DNA of 64,000 nucleotides from Streptomyces hygroscopicus subsp. hygroscopicus (GCF_030269125.1 NZ_BSSM01000022.1:57117-121116); one strand, 5' to 3'. Counted from the stretch's first letter, positions 16,137 to 25,087 are shown. Numbers and translations are program-made. The notes: generated by a model not told the origin, from the letters alone.

Positions 16137-16351
16137 GAGGATCGACGCCCGTGGGGGACGGCGGCCCGCGCCACCGGACCGGGGCGGGACGCGGCGCCCG
16201 TACGGCGCCGGTGGCTCCCTCGCGGGCCCGTCGCGCGCACCACGTCGGCGCGCGCGAGAGGTCCGCGCCCTTCGGCCCCGTCCGCGGCCGCGCGTGCGGC
16301 GGTCACGCTTCCGGGCGAACCGTCGAGGCCCGTGATGACAGTGGGTGGCAA
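16133..16351 (-). pseudogene. Universal stress protein remnant with large internal deletion
   Basis: A TTG start at 16351 has GGAGG seven bases upstream. The product would be 72 residues. The first ~25 (VITGLDGSPGSVTAARAAAD) are the N-terminal strand and loop of a Usp domain. The last ~17 (GPVARAAVPHGRRSS) resemble the C-terminal CPVAVVPHG end of the same family. The ~85 residues between, including the GxxG-x9-G(S/T) ATP loop, are missing and replaced by an Arg/Gly/Thr stretch. The stop still overlaps the next gene by ATGA, so the ancestral operon junction is preserved. It could still be translated as a coupling leader. Confidence 0.55.
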
Positions 16352-16683
16352 GGCGCGGCCTCCGTCTCGTCAGGAACGCGGGAGGGCGGGACGAGCGACG
16401 AGCCCGACGGTTCGGATGGTCCGGACGTCATCCGTGTACCGGGCGCGACGCGTTCTCCTCTCCGAGGATCCCCCGGTCCTCCGTGCGGCGCACGTGGACC
16501 TGCGCGGAGGAGGCCGGCACGGGGGCGGGGACGACCGGGAGATCCCGGCCGCGACGAAGGCGCCGAGGCGCAGTGCGGTGGCTCGCTTCCTATGCTCGGA
16601 GGGTGAGGGCTCCGGAGGAGTCCACGACCGCCGCCGGGACCGGGACCGCGGTCCTCCCCCGCTGTTCTCGAAAGCGATGACCG

Positions 16684-17790
16684 ATGACGGAGCCGACGTC
16701 CGGGACCGGGGGCGCCGACCCGTCACCGGCGTTCCGCTCCTGGCCGGGCCGGCTGGGGTGGCTGCTCTCGGCGCTGGTCCTCGCGGCCGCGACCGTGGTC
16801 GCGCTTTCCCGGCGGCGCGAACTCGCGGAGGCGTACCACCTGATCACGCGTGTCCGCCTGCCGGGTCTCGCGGCAGCGGTGGCGCTGGAGGCGGCGTCCG
16901 TCGTGTGTTTCGCCGCTGGGCCGCGCTGGCTGCTGCGGGCGGGCGGGGTGTGGTGGAGCCTGCGCCGGATGACCTGCGCCACGATGGCCGCGAACGCGCT
17001 GGCGGGCACGCTGCCGGGCGGCGCGGCCTTCTCCGCGGCGTGGCTGTCGCAGTACGTGTCCCGGCGCGGCGCGGGCCAGGTGCTGGCGCTCGCCGTCCTG
17101 GTCGCCGCCGGCACCGCCTCCGCCCTGAGCCTGTTCCTCCTGCTGTTCCTCGGTCTGGTCACGGCCGGACCGGCCGGCCCCGCCGCCTTCGTACGCCCGG
17201 TGCTCGCCGTGCTCCTGGTGGCCCTCGCCGCGGGGCTCGTCCTCCTGGGCCTCTGCCGTTGGGCGGCCTTCCGGCGTCTGCTGCGGCGCGTCTGGACGTA
17301 CGGCGGCGCGCGGTACGGGCGGGTCCGGCGGGTGGAGTCGGATCTGGGTCGTCTGGTCGGCCAGGCTCGCCGCGTGCAGCCCGGACTGCTTCCGTGGCTG
17401 TGGCCGGTCCTGTTCGCCCTCCTCAACTGGACGTTCGACGCGGCGTGCCTGGCCGCTGGGATGTGGGCTCTGGGCATCGGGGTGCCGTGGCGCGGTCTCC
17501 TTCTCTGTTACGCGCTCACACAGGTGGCGGGCAGCCTGCGCCTGACGCCCGGGAACCTGGGGATCGCCGAAGCGACCCTGTCGGCGCTGCTCGCCGTCTA
17601 CGGCATGGCGCCCGGCCAGGCGATCGCCGCGACCTTCCTGTACCGCATCGTCAGCTACTGGGCGCTCCAGCCGATCGGCTGGGCGTGCTGGACGGGCCTG
17701 ACCCTGGAACAGGCCCGTTCGTCGCGCAAGGGCCGGGGTCCCGGCGGAGGGCGTCGAGGACGACGGAGCCGTCGACGGTCTCGTGGGTGA
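16684..17790 (+). CDS. UPF0104/YbhN-like integral membrane protein (LPG-synthase membrane-domain fold)
   Basis: 368 residues from ATG 16684. About eight hydrophobic segments occur between residues 22 and 345. The conserved ANALAGTLPGGAAFSAAW (near residue 105) and LRLTPGNLGIAEATLSAL (near residue 285, with GNLG-E) are hallmarks of the lysylphosphatidylglycerol-synthase-TM/UPF0104 family, which acts as flippase or lipid-binding membrane protein. The C-terminus is a basic tail (SRKGRGPGGGRRGRR). Its last 140 bp overlap, antisense, the 3' end of ftsH. The 332 bp before it (16352-16683) hold no gene I can support. Confidence 0.85.
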   Translation: MTEPTSGTGGADPSPAFRSWPGRLGWLLSALVLAAATVVALSRRRELAEAYHLITRVRLPGLAAAVALEAASVVCFAAGPRWLLRAGGVWWSLRRMTCATMAANALAGTLPGGAAFSAAWLSQYVSRRGAGQVLALAVLVAAGTASALSLFLLLFLGLVTAGPAGPAAFVRPVLAVLLVALAAGLVLLGLCRWAAFRRLLRRVWTYGGARYGRVRRVESDLGRLVGQARRVQPGLLPWLWPVLFALLNWTFDAACLAAGMWALGIGVPWRGLLLCYALTQVAGSLRLTPGNLGIAEATLSALLAVYGMAPGQAIAATFLYRIVSYWALQPIGWACWTGLTLEQARSSRKGRGPGGGRRGRRSRRRSRG

Positions 17791-19645
17791 CCAGTTGTCC
17801 GGCCAGGCGTTCCAGGGCGGGCCGGTGGTCGCGCAGCAGCGTGATCGCGCGTTGTTCTGCCTGGCGCAGCAGCCGGGTGACCTCTTCGTCGACGATGCGC
17901 TGGGTCTGCTCCGAGTACGGTGGCCGGCCGGGCTCTTCGGTGGTCTCGCCGAGGAAGTGCGGCGAGGACGTGCCGTAGCCGATGGGGCCGAGTTCGGGTG
18001 AGAGGCCGAACTCGCGGACCATGCGGGTGGCGATCTGGGTAGCTCCGGCCAGGTCGTTGGCGGCTCCGGTCGATCCCTCGCCGAAGACCACGAGTTCGGC
18101 CGCGCGCCCGCCCAGGCGTACCGCCAGCAGGTCGGTCAGGTAGTTCTCGCTGTACAGGTGGCGCTCGGCTTCGGGGAGCTGCTCGGTGACACCGAGGGTG
18201 AGGCCCGCCGGCAGGATGGTCACCTTCGCCACGGGGTCGGCGTGCTCGCACAGTGCCGCGACCAGGGCGTGACCCGATTCGTGCACGGCGACGGAACGGC
18301 GTTCCTCGGGCAGCAGCGCGTTGGAGGACTCCCGGCGTCCGAGCAGGACACGATCGCGGGCGGCGTCCAGGTCGTGCGGTTCGATCCGGGTGCGGTCGCT
18401 CCGTACGGCGTTGATGGCGCCCTCGTTGACGAGGTTGGCGAGGTCGGCGCCGGAGAAGCCGGGCGTGGCACGGGCCACGGCGTCCAGGTCGACGTCCGGG
18501 GCCAGGTTCTTGTCCCGGGCGTGGACGGCGAGGATCGCGGCGCGTTCGGACTGGTTGGGCAGCGGCACGGTGACCTGGCGGTCGAAGCGTCCGGGGCGCA
18601 GCAGGGCCGGGTCGAGGGCGTCGGGGCGGTTGGTGGCGGCGAGGACGACGATGCCGCTGGACTGGTCGAAGCCGTCCATCTCGGACAGGAGCTGGTTGAG
18701 GGTCTGCTCGCGTTCGTCGTTTCCGCCCAGCCGTGATCCGCCGGAGCGCCGTGATCCGAGCGCGTCGATCTCGTCGATGAAGATGATCGACGGGGCGCGT
18801 TTGCGGGCCTGCTCGAACAGGTCGCGCACGCGGGAGGCGCCGACACCGACGAACATCTCCACGAACGCGGAGCCGGTCACCGACAGGAACGGCACGTCCG
18901 CCTCGCCGGCGACGGCGCGGGCGAAGAGGGTCTTGCCGGTGCCGGGCGGCCCCACCATGATCACGCCACGGGGTCCCTTGGCCCCCGCGGCGCTGTACCG
19001 GGCGGGATTGCGCAGGAAGTCGACGACCTCGCTGATCTCCTGCTTGACCCCGTCGTACCCCGCGATGTCGTCGAAGCCGGTGGTGGGCCGTTCCGCCTCG
19101 ATGATCTTCGCGCGCGAGCGTCCGATGGCGCTCAAGCCGCCCGTCATCGATCCCGCGGCCCGGCGCCCCATCCACACGAAGAAGCCGATGAGCAGCAGGA
19201 ACGGCAGGAACGTGAGCAGCACGGACAGCCAGACCGAGCCGCCGCCGCTGCTCTGGCCGGCCTTGATCTGCACGTGGTGGGAGGTCAGCTGCTGCTGGAG
19301 CTGGGCCCCGGTGCCCAGCGCGGTGGGGATCTGGGTGGTGAACTTCGTGCCGTTCTTCAGGGTGCCGCTGATCGCGCCCTTGTCGTCGATGTCGACCATC
19401 TGCACCTGGCTGGCGCCCACCTTCGCGACGAAGTCGCTGTAGGAGAGCGAGGTCGTCTGGGGCCCGGAGCGGGCGCGCGAGAGCAGCAGGACGACGACGA
19501 GGGTCCCCAGGATCCACCAGAAGATCCACCGTCCGCCGGCCGGCTGCGGTTGCCGGGAGGGAGGCGTGGGTGGTTCGTCCGGCGGCCCCGGTTTGGCCGG
19601 CGGCGTCGGATGCCGGTGCGGCATCCGCACTCGTGTGATGACCAC
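17651..19645 (-). CDS. ftsH: FtsH-type membrane AAA+ zinc metalloprotease
   Basis: 664 residues. GTG 19645 is preferred because AGGAGG ends eight bases upstream; GTG 19651 is too close to it. One N-terminal TM (~residue 40-58) is followed by an extracytoplasmic domain and a second TM (~145-165). The AAA module has Walker A GPPGTGKTLFARAV, Walker B SIIFIDEIDALG, and SRH ATNRPDALDPALLRPGRFDR. The protease zinc site is HESGHALVAAL with a downstream Asp region (GAANDLAGATQIA). FtsH degrades membrane and short-lived soluble proteins. Streptomyces usually has another ftsH; this copy sits in a stress island and may be an accessory paralog. Confidence 0.95.
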   Translation of the reverse strand: MVITRVRMPHRHPTPPAKPGPPDEPPTPPSRQPQPAGGRWIFWWILGTLVVVLLLSRARSGPQTTSLSYSDFVAKVGASQVQMVDIDDKGAISGTLKNGTKFTTQIPTALGTGAQLQQQLTSHHVQIKAGQSSGGGSVWLSVLLTFLPFLLLIGFFVWMGRRAAGSMTGGLSAIGRSRAKIIEAERPTTGFDDIAGYDGVKQEISEVVDFLRNPARYSAAGAKGPRGVIMVGPPGTGKTLFARAVAGEADVPFLSVTGSAFVEMFVGVGASRVRDLFEQARKRAPSIIFIDEIDALGSRRSGGSRLGGNDEREQTLNQLLSEMDGFDQSSGIVVLAATNRPDALDPALLRPGRFDRQVTVPLPNQSERAAILAVHARDKNLAPDVDLDAVARATPGFSGADLANLVNEGAINAVRSDRTRIEPHDLDAARDRVLLGRRESSNALLPEERRSVAVHESGHALVAALCEHADPVAKVTILPAGLTLGVTEQLPEAERHLYSENYLTDLLAVRLGGRAAELVVFGEGSTGAANDLAGATQIATRMVREFGLSPELGPIGYGTSSPHFLGETTEEPGRPPYSEQTQRIVDEEVTRLLRQAEQRAITLLRDHRPALERLAGQLVTHETVDGSVVLDALRRDPGPCATNGPVPGSGPSSTPSRSAGAPSS

Positions 19646-19816
19646 TCCCACGCCCTCCTGTCGGTATGGACTCCGGCTACCAGCCTCGACCCTCTCCTTC
19701 CCGGGCGGCAGGGGTCGACCTTCCCGAACCGCGGGGGTCGAACGGCCCCGGTGGGAGCCGTCCGGTGAGCACCCGGACCGTCGGACGGCCGGCCCGGCGG
19801 GGCCGGGGTACGAGGG

Positions 19817-20293
19817 TCATGGCCTCGGTCCCGTCCGCGGTGGTCCGTACAGGTCGAGGAGGCGTGTGCGGGTCGCGCGCAGACGGTGTCCGATCGTCCC
19901 GGCGACCAGGGTGACCAGTGCGAGGCCGAGGTCCGGGTGCGCGGCGCACAGCGCGCCGACCGCGGCGGCGTCGAACTCCCAGGCGGTCACCGGGCTCCTG
20001 GTCCCGGCTCCGAGATGCCACTGCCGCGGTGGGCACAACCAGGACCAGCCGAGGAGCGCGCCCGCGCCGATCGTCTCGACGACGGCGGGGCCGCGTCCGG
20101 GAACGTGGACGTCCAGGGCGACCGTACCCGTGCGGATGATCCAGAAGCGGTCGGCCGCCCCGCCCTCCTCGAACACCCGGGCGCCGCCGGGGTACCGGAC
20201 CTCGCGCGCGAGACCCATGAGCCGCTCCCGGTGCTCCTGCGGCAGGGCGGCGAGCAGGTCCGACGAGGACGCGGCGTCCGCGCCGGCGGTCAT
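19817..20293 (-). CDS. Cyclic-nucleotide-binding-domain protein without a DNA-binding domain
   Basis: 158 residues from ATG 20293. Residues ~10-130 form a cNMP-binding jelly roll: DLLAALPQEHRERLMGLA, FEEGGAADRFWIIRTGTVAL, VETIGAGALLGWSWL. There is no C-terminal HTH; the protein ends LRATRTRLLDLYGPPRTGP. The phosphate-binding-cassette Arg is not obvious, so ligand binding is uncertain. Stand-alone Crp-like sensor domains are common in actinobacterial stress clusters with USPs and FtsH. The 171-bp gap downstream to 19646 shows nothing clear. Confidence 0.85.
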   Translation of the reverse strand: MTAGADAASSSDLLAALPQEHRERLMGLAREVRYPGGARVFEEGGAADRFWIIRTGTVALDVHVPGRGPAVVETIGAGALLGWSWLCPPRQWHLGAGTRSPVTAWEFDAAAVGALCAAHPDLGLALVTLVAGTIGHRLRATRTRLLDLYGPPRTGPRP

Positions 20294-20466
20294 CCCGGTG
20301 CCCGCTTCCACGTGGCCCCCTCGTGCGGCGCGCGCGGTTCCGCGGCGGGGCCGATGCCGGTGGGGCACCGGACGACGCCGCGGCGCCCGGGGATGGTCAT
20401 CCTCGTTCCTCCCGAATCCGGCCTCCGGGTCCGAAGACACCGTCCGCGGCACGACCCGCAGGGCGT

Positions 20467-20664
20467 CTACGGGACCCGCACGCCTTTCCCTCGTCCGCGC
20501 CCCGTCCGGTGCTGCCGGGCAGGGCGGGCGAAATCCCTGCACTCGGGGTTCCGGCACGGCCCGGGTCCCCATACCGGCACCCACACGCCCAGGGTCTTGT
20601 AACGCCGGACGACCTCCGCCACGGACCGCCCGCAGGCGGGGCAGACGTGTTCTTCACCGTCCAT
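20467..20664 (-). CDS. Small zinc-ribbon-like protein
   Basis: 65 residues from ATG 20664, with weak GAGGGC just upstream. Two cysteine knuckles, CPAC near residue 8 and CRNPEC near residue 37, could bind one zinc. Between them is KTLGVWVPVWGPGPC, and the tail is basic (RQHRTGRGRGKGVRV). I do not recognise the family. Similar short CxxC proteins occur beside hydrogenase/USP genes, but its role is unknown. The 173 bp between it and the cNMP-binding gene is gene-free. Confidence 0.55.
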   Translation of the reverse strand: MDGEEHVCPACGRSVAEVVRRYKTLGVWVPVWGPGPCRNPECRDFARPARQHRTGRGRGKGVRVP

Positions 20665-20798
20665 GCCCTCAGCCTAGGGTGGACCGGGCCCGCGCGCTCA
20701 CCGTGCCGCGCGGTCTTCCCGGCCGTGCACCGACCGGCGCCCCGCCGGTGACGCATGCCGCCCGGGGTGCGGCGGTACAGCGGGCGGCGGCGGCCCCG

Positions 20799-21186
20799 TC
20801 AGGAGCCGTCGCAAAGGGGCGCGCCGCCCGTTCGCAGTCGCGTCCGGTGCCGTCGCCGTCGTGAACGGGGGACCGGACGGGAGGGGTGTGCGGCGTCACG
20901 GTAGATCTTGTGGGTGACGGGGCGGCCCACCGGCAGGTGGAAGGCGTCCGGCGGCAGCAGCGCGTTGTGCGCGTCGGCCAACGGCTCGTCGTTCGACGGT
21001 TCCGCCACCAGGCGGTGCGCCGGCAGGAAGCTCGCGGCGAACGGGTAGAGCCGCAGCACGTACTCCTCGGTCTTCCCGGGCTCCACCGGCACCGCGCCGG
21101 TGTGCGGGTGGTACGGGTCGCCCTCGGTGGTGCGCTCCTTGTCGAGTTCCCGGTGGGACGCCTTGAGGTAGCCGGTGGGCCCTGGT
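20799..21186 (-). pseudogene. C-terminal remnant of a CocE/NonD-type acyl hydrolase
   Basis: The leftward frame gives GYLKASHRELDKERTTEGDP, then HPHTGAVPVEPGKTEEYVL, RLYPFAASFLPAHRLVAE and GRPVTHKIYRDAAHPSR. This is the usual C-terminal jelly-roll end of X-Pro dipeptidyl-peptidase/CocE-NonD hydrolases. No alpha/beta-hydrolase catalytic domain precedes it. Immediately upstream (to about 21255) the frame is broken and a different frame gives NIDIPVHLQIDQG. The last ~25 codons after HPSR are Arg-rich and look read-through. This is a 5'-truncated fossil; neighbours are unrelated catabolic genes. Confidence 0.5.
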
Positions 21187-21321
21187 CGATCTGGAGATGG
21201 ACGGGGATGTCGATGTTCCGGGCCAGGTGGACCGCGGCCACCCGCGTCCCCGCGGTGATGAAGGGTCCGGGGAGTGCTCGGCGCGGGAGCGGTCCGGTCC
21301 GCGAGACACCACCGGCCGAGA

Positions 21322-21777
21322 TCACGCTCCCGGAACCCGGTCCAGTTCGGTGTCGGTCCGAGTGGCCCAGGCCGGCTCCCACGTCAGCAGCGTGTGTTCG
21401 ACCTCGTCCAGGTCGATGTCGACGACCGGCCGGAAGCCGGCCGACTCCGCGGCGGTGATGCGCCCCGGGTCGTCGGCGGGCACGGCGAAGACGAGACGCC
21501 GGCTGAGGGGGTCCGCGTCGGCGAGCGCTTCGCGGAGTTCGGTCAGCAGGTCGGTGAGGGCGCCTTCCGCGCACGTGCCGACCCGCACCTCCAGGTCGCG
21601 CAGGCCCACGGGGTACGCGTCGCGCAGCCGGCCCCAGGCACAGCGTTCCACCCGGGCCTCGACGGTCCCGCTCCCCGCGTCCGCGCACAGGTCCCGGAAA
21701 CGGCGACCACGGCTCCCGGTCCGTACCCGCCAGGACGGGCCCAGCCGGACGTCGGGCAGCGGCGGTACCTGGATCAC
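21322..21777 (-). CDS. GNAT-like protein, last gene of the aromatic cluster
   Basis: 151 residues from GTG 21777, one base after the acyl-CoA ligase stop, so it is co-transcribed. The C-terminal half (RRLVFAVPADDPGRITAAES, AGFRPVVDIDLDEVEHTLLT) resembles the end of GNAT acetyltransferases, with the E-x-x-GF pattern. The canonical acetyl-CoA pyrophosphate loop (Q/RxxGxG/A) is not visible. The N-terminus (IQVPPLPDVRLGPSWRV) is unassigned. It may be an atypical acetyltransferase tied to CoA-ester metabolism by position only. Confidence 0.6.
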   Translation of the reverse strand: MIQVPPLPDVRLGPSWRVRTGSRGRRFRDLCADAGSGTVEARVERCAWGRLRDAYPVGLRDLEVRVGTCAEGALTDLLTELREALADADPLSRRLVFAVPADDPGRITAAESAGFRPVVDIDLDEVEHTLLTWEPAWATRTDTELDRVPGA

Positions 21778-21778
21778 G

Positions 21779-23362
21779 TCAGTCCTCCTCGACCACGACG
21801 GACCGGATGGCCGGCTTGTCGAGTTTTCCGGAGCCGTTGCGCGGGACGTCCTCGACGACCTTGAGCCGGCGCGGCAGCTTGTACCGGGCCAGGTGCCGTG
21901 CGGCGTGCTCGCGCACGGCGTCGAGGGTGAGACGGGTACCCTCCGCGACCGAGACGACCGCGGCCACGGTCTCCCCCCACTGCGGGTCGGGGACACCGAC
22001 GACGGCGACGTCGAGGACGCCCGGCAGGGTGGCCAGCACATGTTCGACCTCGGCCGGATACACGTTCTCCCCGCCGCTGATGATCATGTCCTTGAGCCGG
22101 TCGACGACATACAGGTAGCCGTCGTCGTCGAGGTAGCCGATGTCCCCGGAGTGGAACCACCCCTCGGCGTCGTAGGCGGCCCCGGTCGCCTCGGGGTTGT
22201 TCCAGTAGCCGGCCGCCACGTTCGGGCCGCGGACGACGATCTCGCCGCGCGTGCCGGCGTCGACGGGCTGCCCGGTGAGGGCGTCGACCACGCGGACCTG
22301 GGTGTAGGGCATGGGGATGCCCGCCGAGCCGATCTTGTCGAGGGTGCGCTCGGCCGGAAGGTGAGTGGCGAAGGGCGCGGTCTCGGTCAGGCCCCATGCC
22401 TGCTGGAGCAGCAGGCCCCGGTCGGCGTAGCCGCGGACCAGCGAGGGCGGTACCGGGGCACCGGCGACGACGACCGCGCGCAGGGAGCCGAGGTCGTTGT
22501 CGAAGAGGCCGGGCACCCGGGCGAGCGCGGCGAACATCTGGGGCACGCCGAACATGGAGTTGACCTTCAGGCGCACCAGGTCGTCGGCACACTGCTGGGG
22601 GTCGAAGGTCCTGCGTACGACCGTGGTGCCGCCCCGGGTGAGAGTGCGCAGCGCGAAGCTGTTGAGCGCGCCGATGTGGAAAAGGGGTGCGGCCACGTAG
22701 GTGACGTCGCCCCGCCGGGTGTCCAGACGCAGTTCGACGTTGACGGAGTTCCACCAGGCGTTGCCGTGGGTCAGCACGACGCCCTTGGGCACGCCCGTCG
22801 TGCCGGAGGTGAACATCAGGACGGCCGGATCATCCGCCTGCTTGGCCACGATGGTGGGGGTGGGCTCGGCCCCGGCGACGAGTGGCGACCAGGGTTCCCA
22901 GTCCGCCGCCGGCGAGGCCGGCGCCTCGGGGTCGTCGTCGACGAGCAGGAACCGGCCGAGGTCGGTGCCGGCCTTGACCCGGTCGACGCCCGCCCGGTGG
23001 TCCTCCTCACAGACGATGGCCATGGCGCCGCTGCTCTCCAGCACCCGGGCGAGTTCGGGGTCGGCGAGGCGGAAGTTCACCGGGACGAACAGCGCGCCCA
23101 GGCGGAAGGCGGCCAGCATGGTGACGAAGAAGGCGGCGCTGTTCATGCCGAGATAGGCGACGCGGTCGCCGTCGCGGACGCCGCCGTCGGCCAGGACCGT
23201 GGACAGGCGGGCGGACTTGTCGTCGAGCTGCCGGAAGGTCAGGTCGCCTCCGGGGTAGTCGATGACGACGGCGTCGCCGTGGTACCGGGCGTTGCGGGCG
23301 ACGGCCGCGGCCGGGTTCAGGTCGACCGCACGGCCGGAGTTGTGCGGGTGGGGCGTGGTCAC
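21779..23362 (-). CDS. Acyl-CoA synthetase (AMP-forming, ANL superfamily)
   Basis: 527 residues. GTG 23362 is chosen for an upstream AACGAGGAG and to give the normal family length. Key motifs: A3 MFTSGTTGVPKGVVLTHGN (near residue 175), A5 QQAWGLTET, A7 GWFHSGDIGYLDDDGYLYVVDR, and A10 PRNGSGKLDKPAI with the catalytic Lys. It forms acyl-adenylates, then CoA thioesters, probably of an aromatic or short acid linked to the cluster (cinnamate, phenylpropanoate or side products); the exact substrate cannot be read. It lies 19 bp downstream of the dihydrodiol dehydrogenase. Confidence 0.93.
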   Translation of the reverse strand: MTTPHPHNSGRAVDLNPAAAVARNARYHGDAVVIDYPGGDLTFRQLDDKSARLSTVLADGGVRDGDRVAYLGMNSAAFFVTMLAAFRLGALFVPVNFRLADPELARVLESSGAMAIVCEEDHRAGVDRVKAGTDLGRFLLVDDDPEAPASPAADWEPWSPLVAGAEPTPTIVAKQADDPAVLMFTSGTTGVPKGVVLTHGNAWWNSVNVELRLDTRRGDVTYVAAPLFHIGALNSFALRTLTRGGTTVVRRTFDPQQCADDLVRLKVNSMFGVPQMFAALARVPGLFDNDLGSLRAVVVAGAPVPPSLVRGYADRGLLLQQAWGLTETAPFATHLPAERTLDKIGSAGIPMPYTQVRVVDALTGQPVDAGTRGEIVVRGPNVAAGYWNNPEATGAAYDAEGWFHSGDIGYLDDDGYLYVVDRLKDMIISGGENVYPAEVEHVLATLPGVLDVAVVGVPDPQWGETVAAVVSVAEGTRLTLDAVREHAARHLARYKLPRRLKVVEDVPRNGSGKLDKPAIRSVVVEED

Positions 23363-23381
23363 GGTGGGCTCCTCGTTGAGC

Positions 23382-24218
23382 TCAGAGGTGGTCGCCGCCG
23401 GCGGCGGTGGCGAAGCCACGGACTCCGATCCCGCCGTCGACGGAGATCGCGTGGCCCGTGATGGGGCCGCTCTGATCGCGCGCGGCCAGCAGGACGTACG
23501 AACCGGTGAAGTCGCGCGGGTCGGTGCTCGAGTCGTGCAGGGGAATGGGTGGGGGCGGGGCGTCCGGGGACCTCTTCGCGAACGACGCGGACAGGGAACG
23601 CCCCGAGAGGTCGAGGGCCCCCGGGCCGCGCAGGTCGGTGTTCATGCCTCCGCACGCGACGCCGTTGACGCGGACCTTGGGGGCCAGCTCGTAGGCCAGT
23701 TCGCGCATCAGGCCGAGGCAGGCGTGCTTGCTGGCGGTGTAGAGGGGACCGCCGCCGTTGACGTAGAAGGAGGCGTTGGACAGCGTCATGACGATGCTGC
23801 CGCGGGTCTTGACCAGTTCGGGCCAGGCCGCTTCGGCCGCCAGCAGGTAGCCCTTGACGTTGATGGAGAAGATCTCGTCGAAGGCGGTGTCGAGTTCCTT
23901 GGCCGTCAGGCGGGTGAGCTGGCGCTGGTAGTCCCAGACCCCCGCGTTGGCGACGAGGGTGTCGAGCTTGCCGAAGCGGTCCACGGCGGCGGCCACGGCA
24001 CGGTGCAGTGCCTCGGAGTCGCGCACGTCGGCGGCGACGGTGTGGAGCCGCTCGGGGGCGTCGGCGGCCTGGGCGACCTCGTCGAGGCGCTCCTTGTCCC
24101 GGCCGACGATGGTGACGGACGCCCCCTCGGCCAGGAAACGCTCGGCGACGGCGCGTCCGATACCGGAGCCGCCTCCGGTGATCAGCGCGGAGTACCCCTC
24201 CAGCCAGCCGCGGCTCAT
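23382..24218 (-). CDS. cis-Dihydrodiol dehydrogenase (HcaB/BphB-like SDR)
   Basis: 278 residues from ATG 24218, overlapping the hydrolase stop as ATGA. SDR motifs: ALITGGGSGIGRAVAERF (NAD loop), DTLVANAGVWDY (NAG), and catalytic SIVMTLSNASFYV with YTASKHACLGLMRELAYEL (Ser, YxxxK). LAPKVRVNGVACGGMNTDLRG matches the bacterial cis-diol dehydrogenase subfamily, which rearomatises dioxygenase-made dihydrodiols to catechols with NAD+. This fits step two of 3-phenylpropionate/cinnamate degradation, between the Rieske oxygenase and the extradiol dioxygenase. Confidence 0.9.
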   Translation of the reverse strand: MSRGWLEGYSALITGGGSGIGRAVAERFLAEGASVTIVGRDKERLDEVAQAADAPERLHTVAADVRDSEALHRAVAAAVDRFGKLDTLVANAGVWDYQRQLTRLTAKELDTAFDEIFSINVKGYLLAAEAAWPELVKTRGSIVMTLSNASFYVNGGGPLYTASKHACLGLMRELAYELAPKVRVNGVACGGMNTDLRGPGALDLSGRSLSASFAKRSPDAPPPPIPLHDSSTDPRDFTGSYVLLAARDQSGPITGHAISVDGGIGVRGFATAAGGDHL

Positions 24219-25087
24219 CACGCCTCCTCGGTGAGGAATCCGGTGACGAGCCGCTCGAACTCGTGCCGGCGTTCCAGTTGCACCCAGTGGCCGCAACGGC
24301 CGAAGACGTGCAGTTGGACGTCCTTGACCTGCTTCAGCATCAGCTGGGCGCCGTCGAGCGTGATGGTGCGGTCGTCGCGGCCCCACAGCAGCAGAGTGGG
24401 TGCCTTGATCTTGTGCAGGTCGCGCCAGAGGGGGTCCATCCCGCCGCGCTTGGCGAAGGCGGCGTTGGAGAGGTGGTAGAAGGCGATGTGGCTCTCGTCG
24501 AGGGAGGCCTCGTAGCGGGCCTTGACGACATCGGCACCGAACTGCTTGTGGTCGAAGACCATGGTGCGGATGAAGGCGCCCATCTTCTTCTCGCTGGGGC
24601 CCGTGCCGTTGTAGTAGCGGAACATCTCCTTCTGCCCTTCCGTCGGCGTCGGGCCGAAGGGCAGCCAGCCGCCGCCGGGGGCCATCAGCACCAGGCGGGT
24701 GACGCGCTCGGGGCGCTGCTGTGCCATGGCGATGGCGGCGGCGCCGCCGAGGCTGTTGCCGAGCAGGTGGAAGGTGTCGACGCCGAGGGAGTCCAACGCC
24801 GAGAAGAGGGCGTCGACGGTGATCTCGGTGATGGACCGCTCGTCGAGGTCCTTCTCGGTGGGGCGATAACTGTCGCCGAAGCCGGGCTGGTCCGGGAGCA
24901 GGACACGGAAGTGCCGCGCCAGCTCCGGCAGGTTCTGGTGGTAGTTGCTGACGCCGGAGGCGCCGGGGCCGCCGCCGTGCAGCATGACGAGCACCGGGCC
25001 GTGCCCGGTCTCCGCGACGGCGATCTCGCCGAGCGAGGTGGCCACGCGGTGGTGCTTGAGTTGGAGGTCGGTCACAGAAGTTCCCAT
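24218..25087 (-). CDS. mhpC: Meta-cleavage product hydrolase (MhpC/BphD-like alpha/beta hydrolase)
   Basis: 289 residues from ATG 25087. VLVMLHGGGPGASGVSNY is the oxyanion-hole region typical of C-C bond hydrolases. LLGNSLGGAAAIAMAQ holds the nucleophile Ser, LLWGRDDRTI the Asp, and GRCGHWVQLERR the His. This family cleaves the ring-fission product of MhpB-type dioxygenases to 2-hydroxypenta-2,4-dienoate plus succinate (or fumarate from the cinnamate branch). Length and motif spacing are normal. The symbol rests on motif and cluster context, not on measured specificity. Confidence 0.92.
   Translation of the reverse strand: MGTSVTDLQLKHHRVATSLGEIAVAETGHGPVLVMLHGGGPGASGVSNYHQNLPELARHFRVLLPDQPGFGDSYRPTEKDLDERSITEITVDALFSALDSLGVDTFHLLGNSLGGAAAIAMAQQRPERVTRLVLMAPGGGWLPFGPTPTEGQKEMFRYYNGTGPSEKKMGAFIRTMVFDHKQFGADVVKARYEASLDESHIAFYHLSNAAFAKRGGMDPLWRDLHKIKAPTLLLWGRDDRTITLDGAQLMLKQVKDVQLHVFGRCGHWVQLERRHEFERLVTGFLTEEA

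Noticed and set aside
14148..17978. 1,276-codon plus-strand open frame
   Set aside because: Antisense or off-frame to the kinase-like, Usp and UPF0104 genes; Gly/Arg-rich with no domains. A GC-rich DNA artefact.
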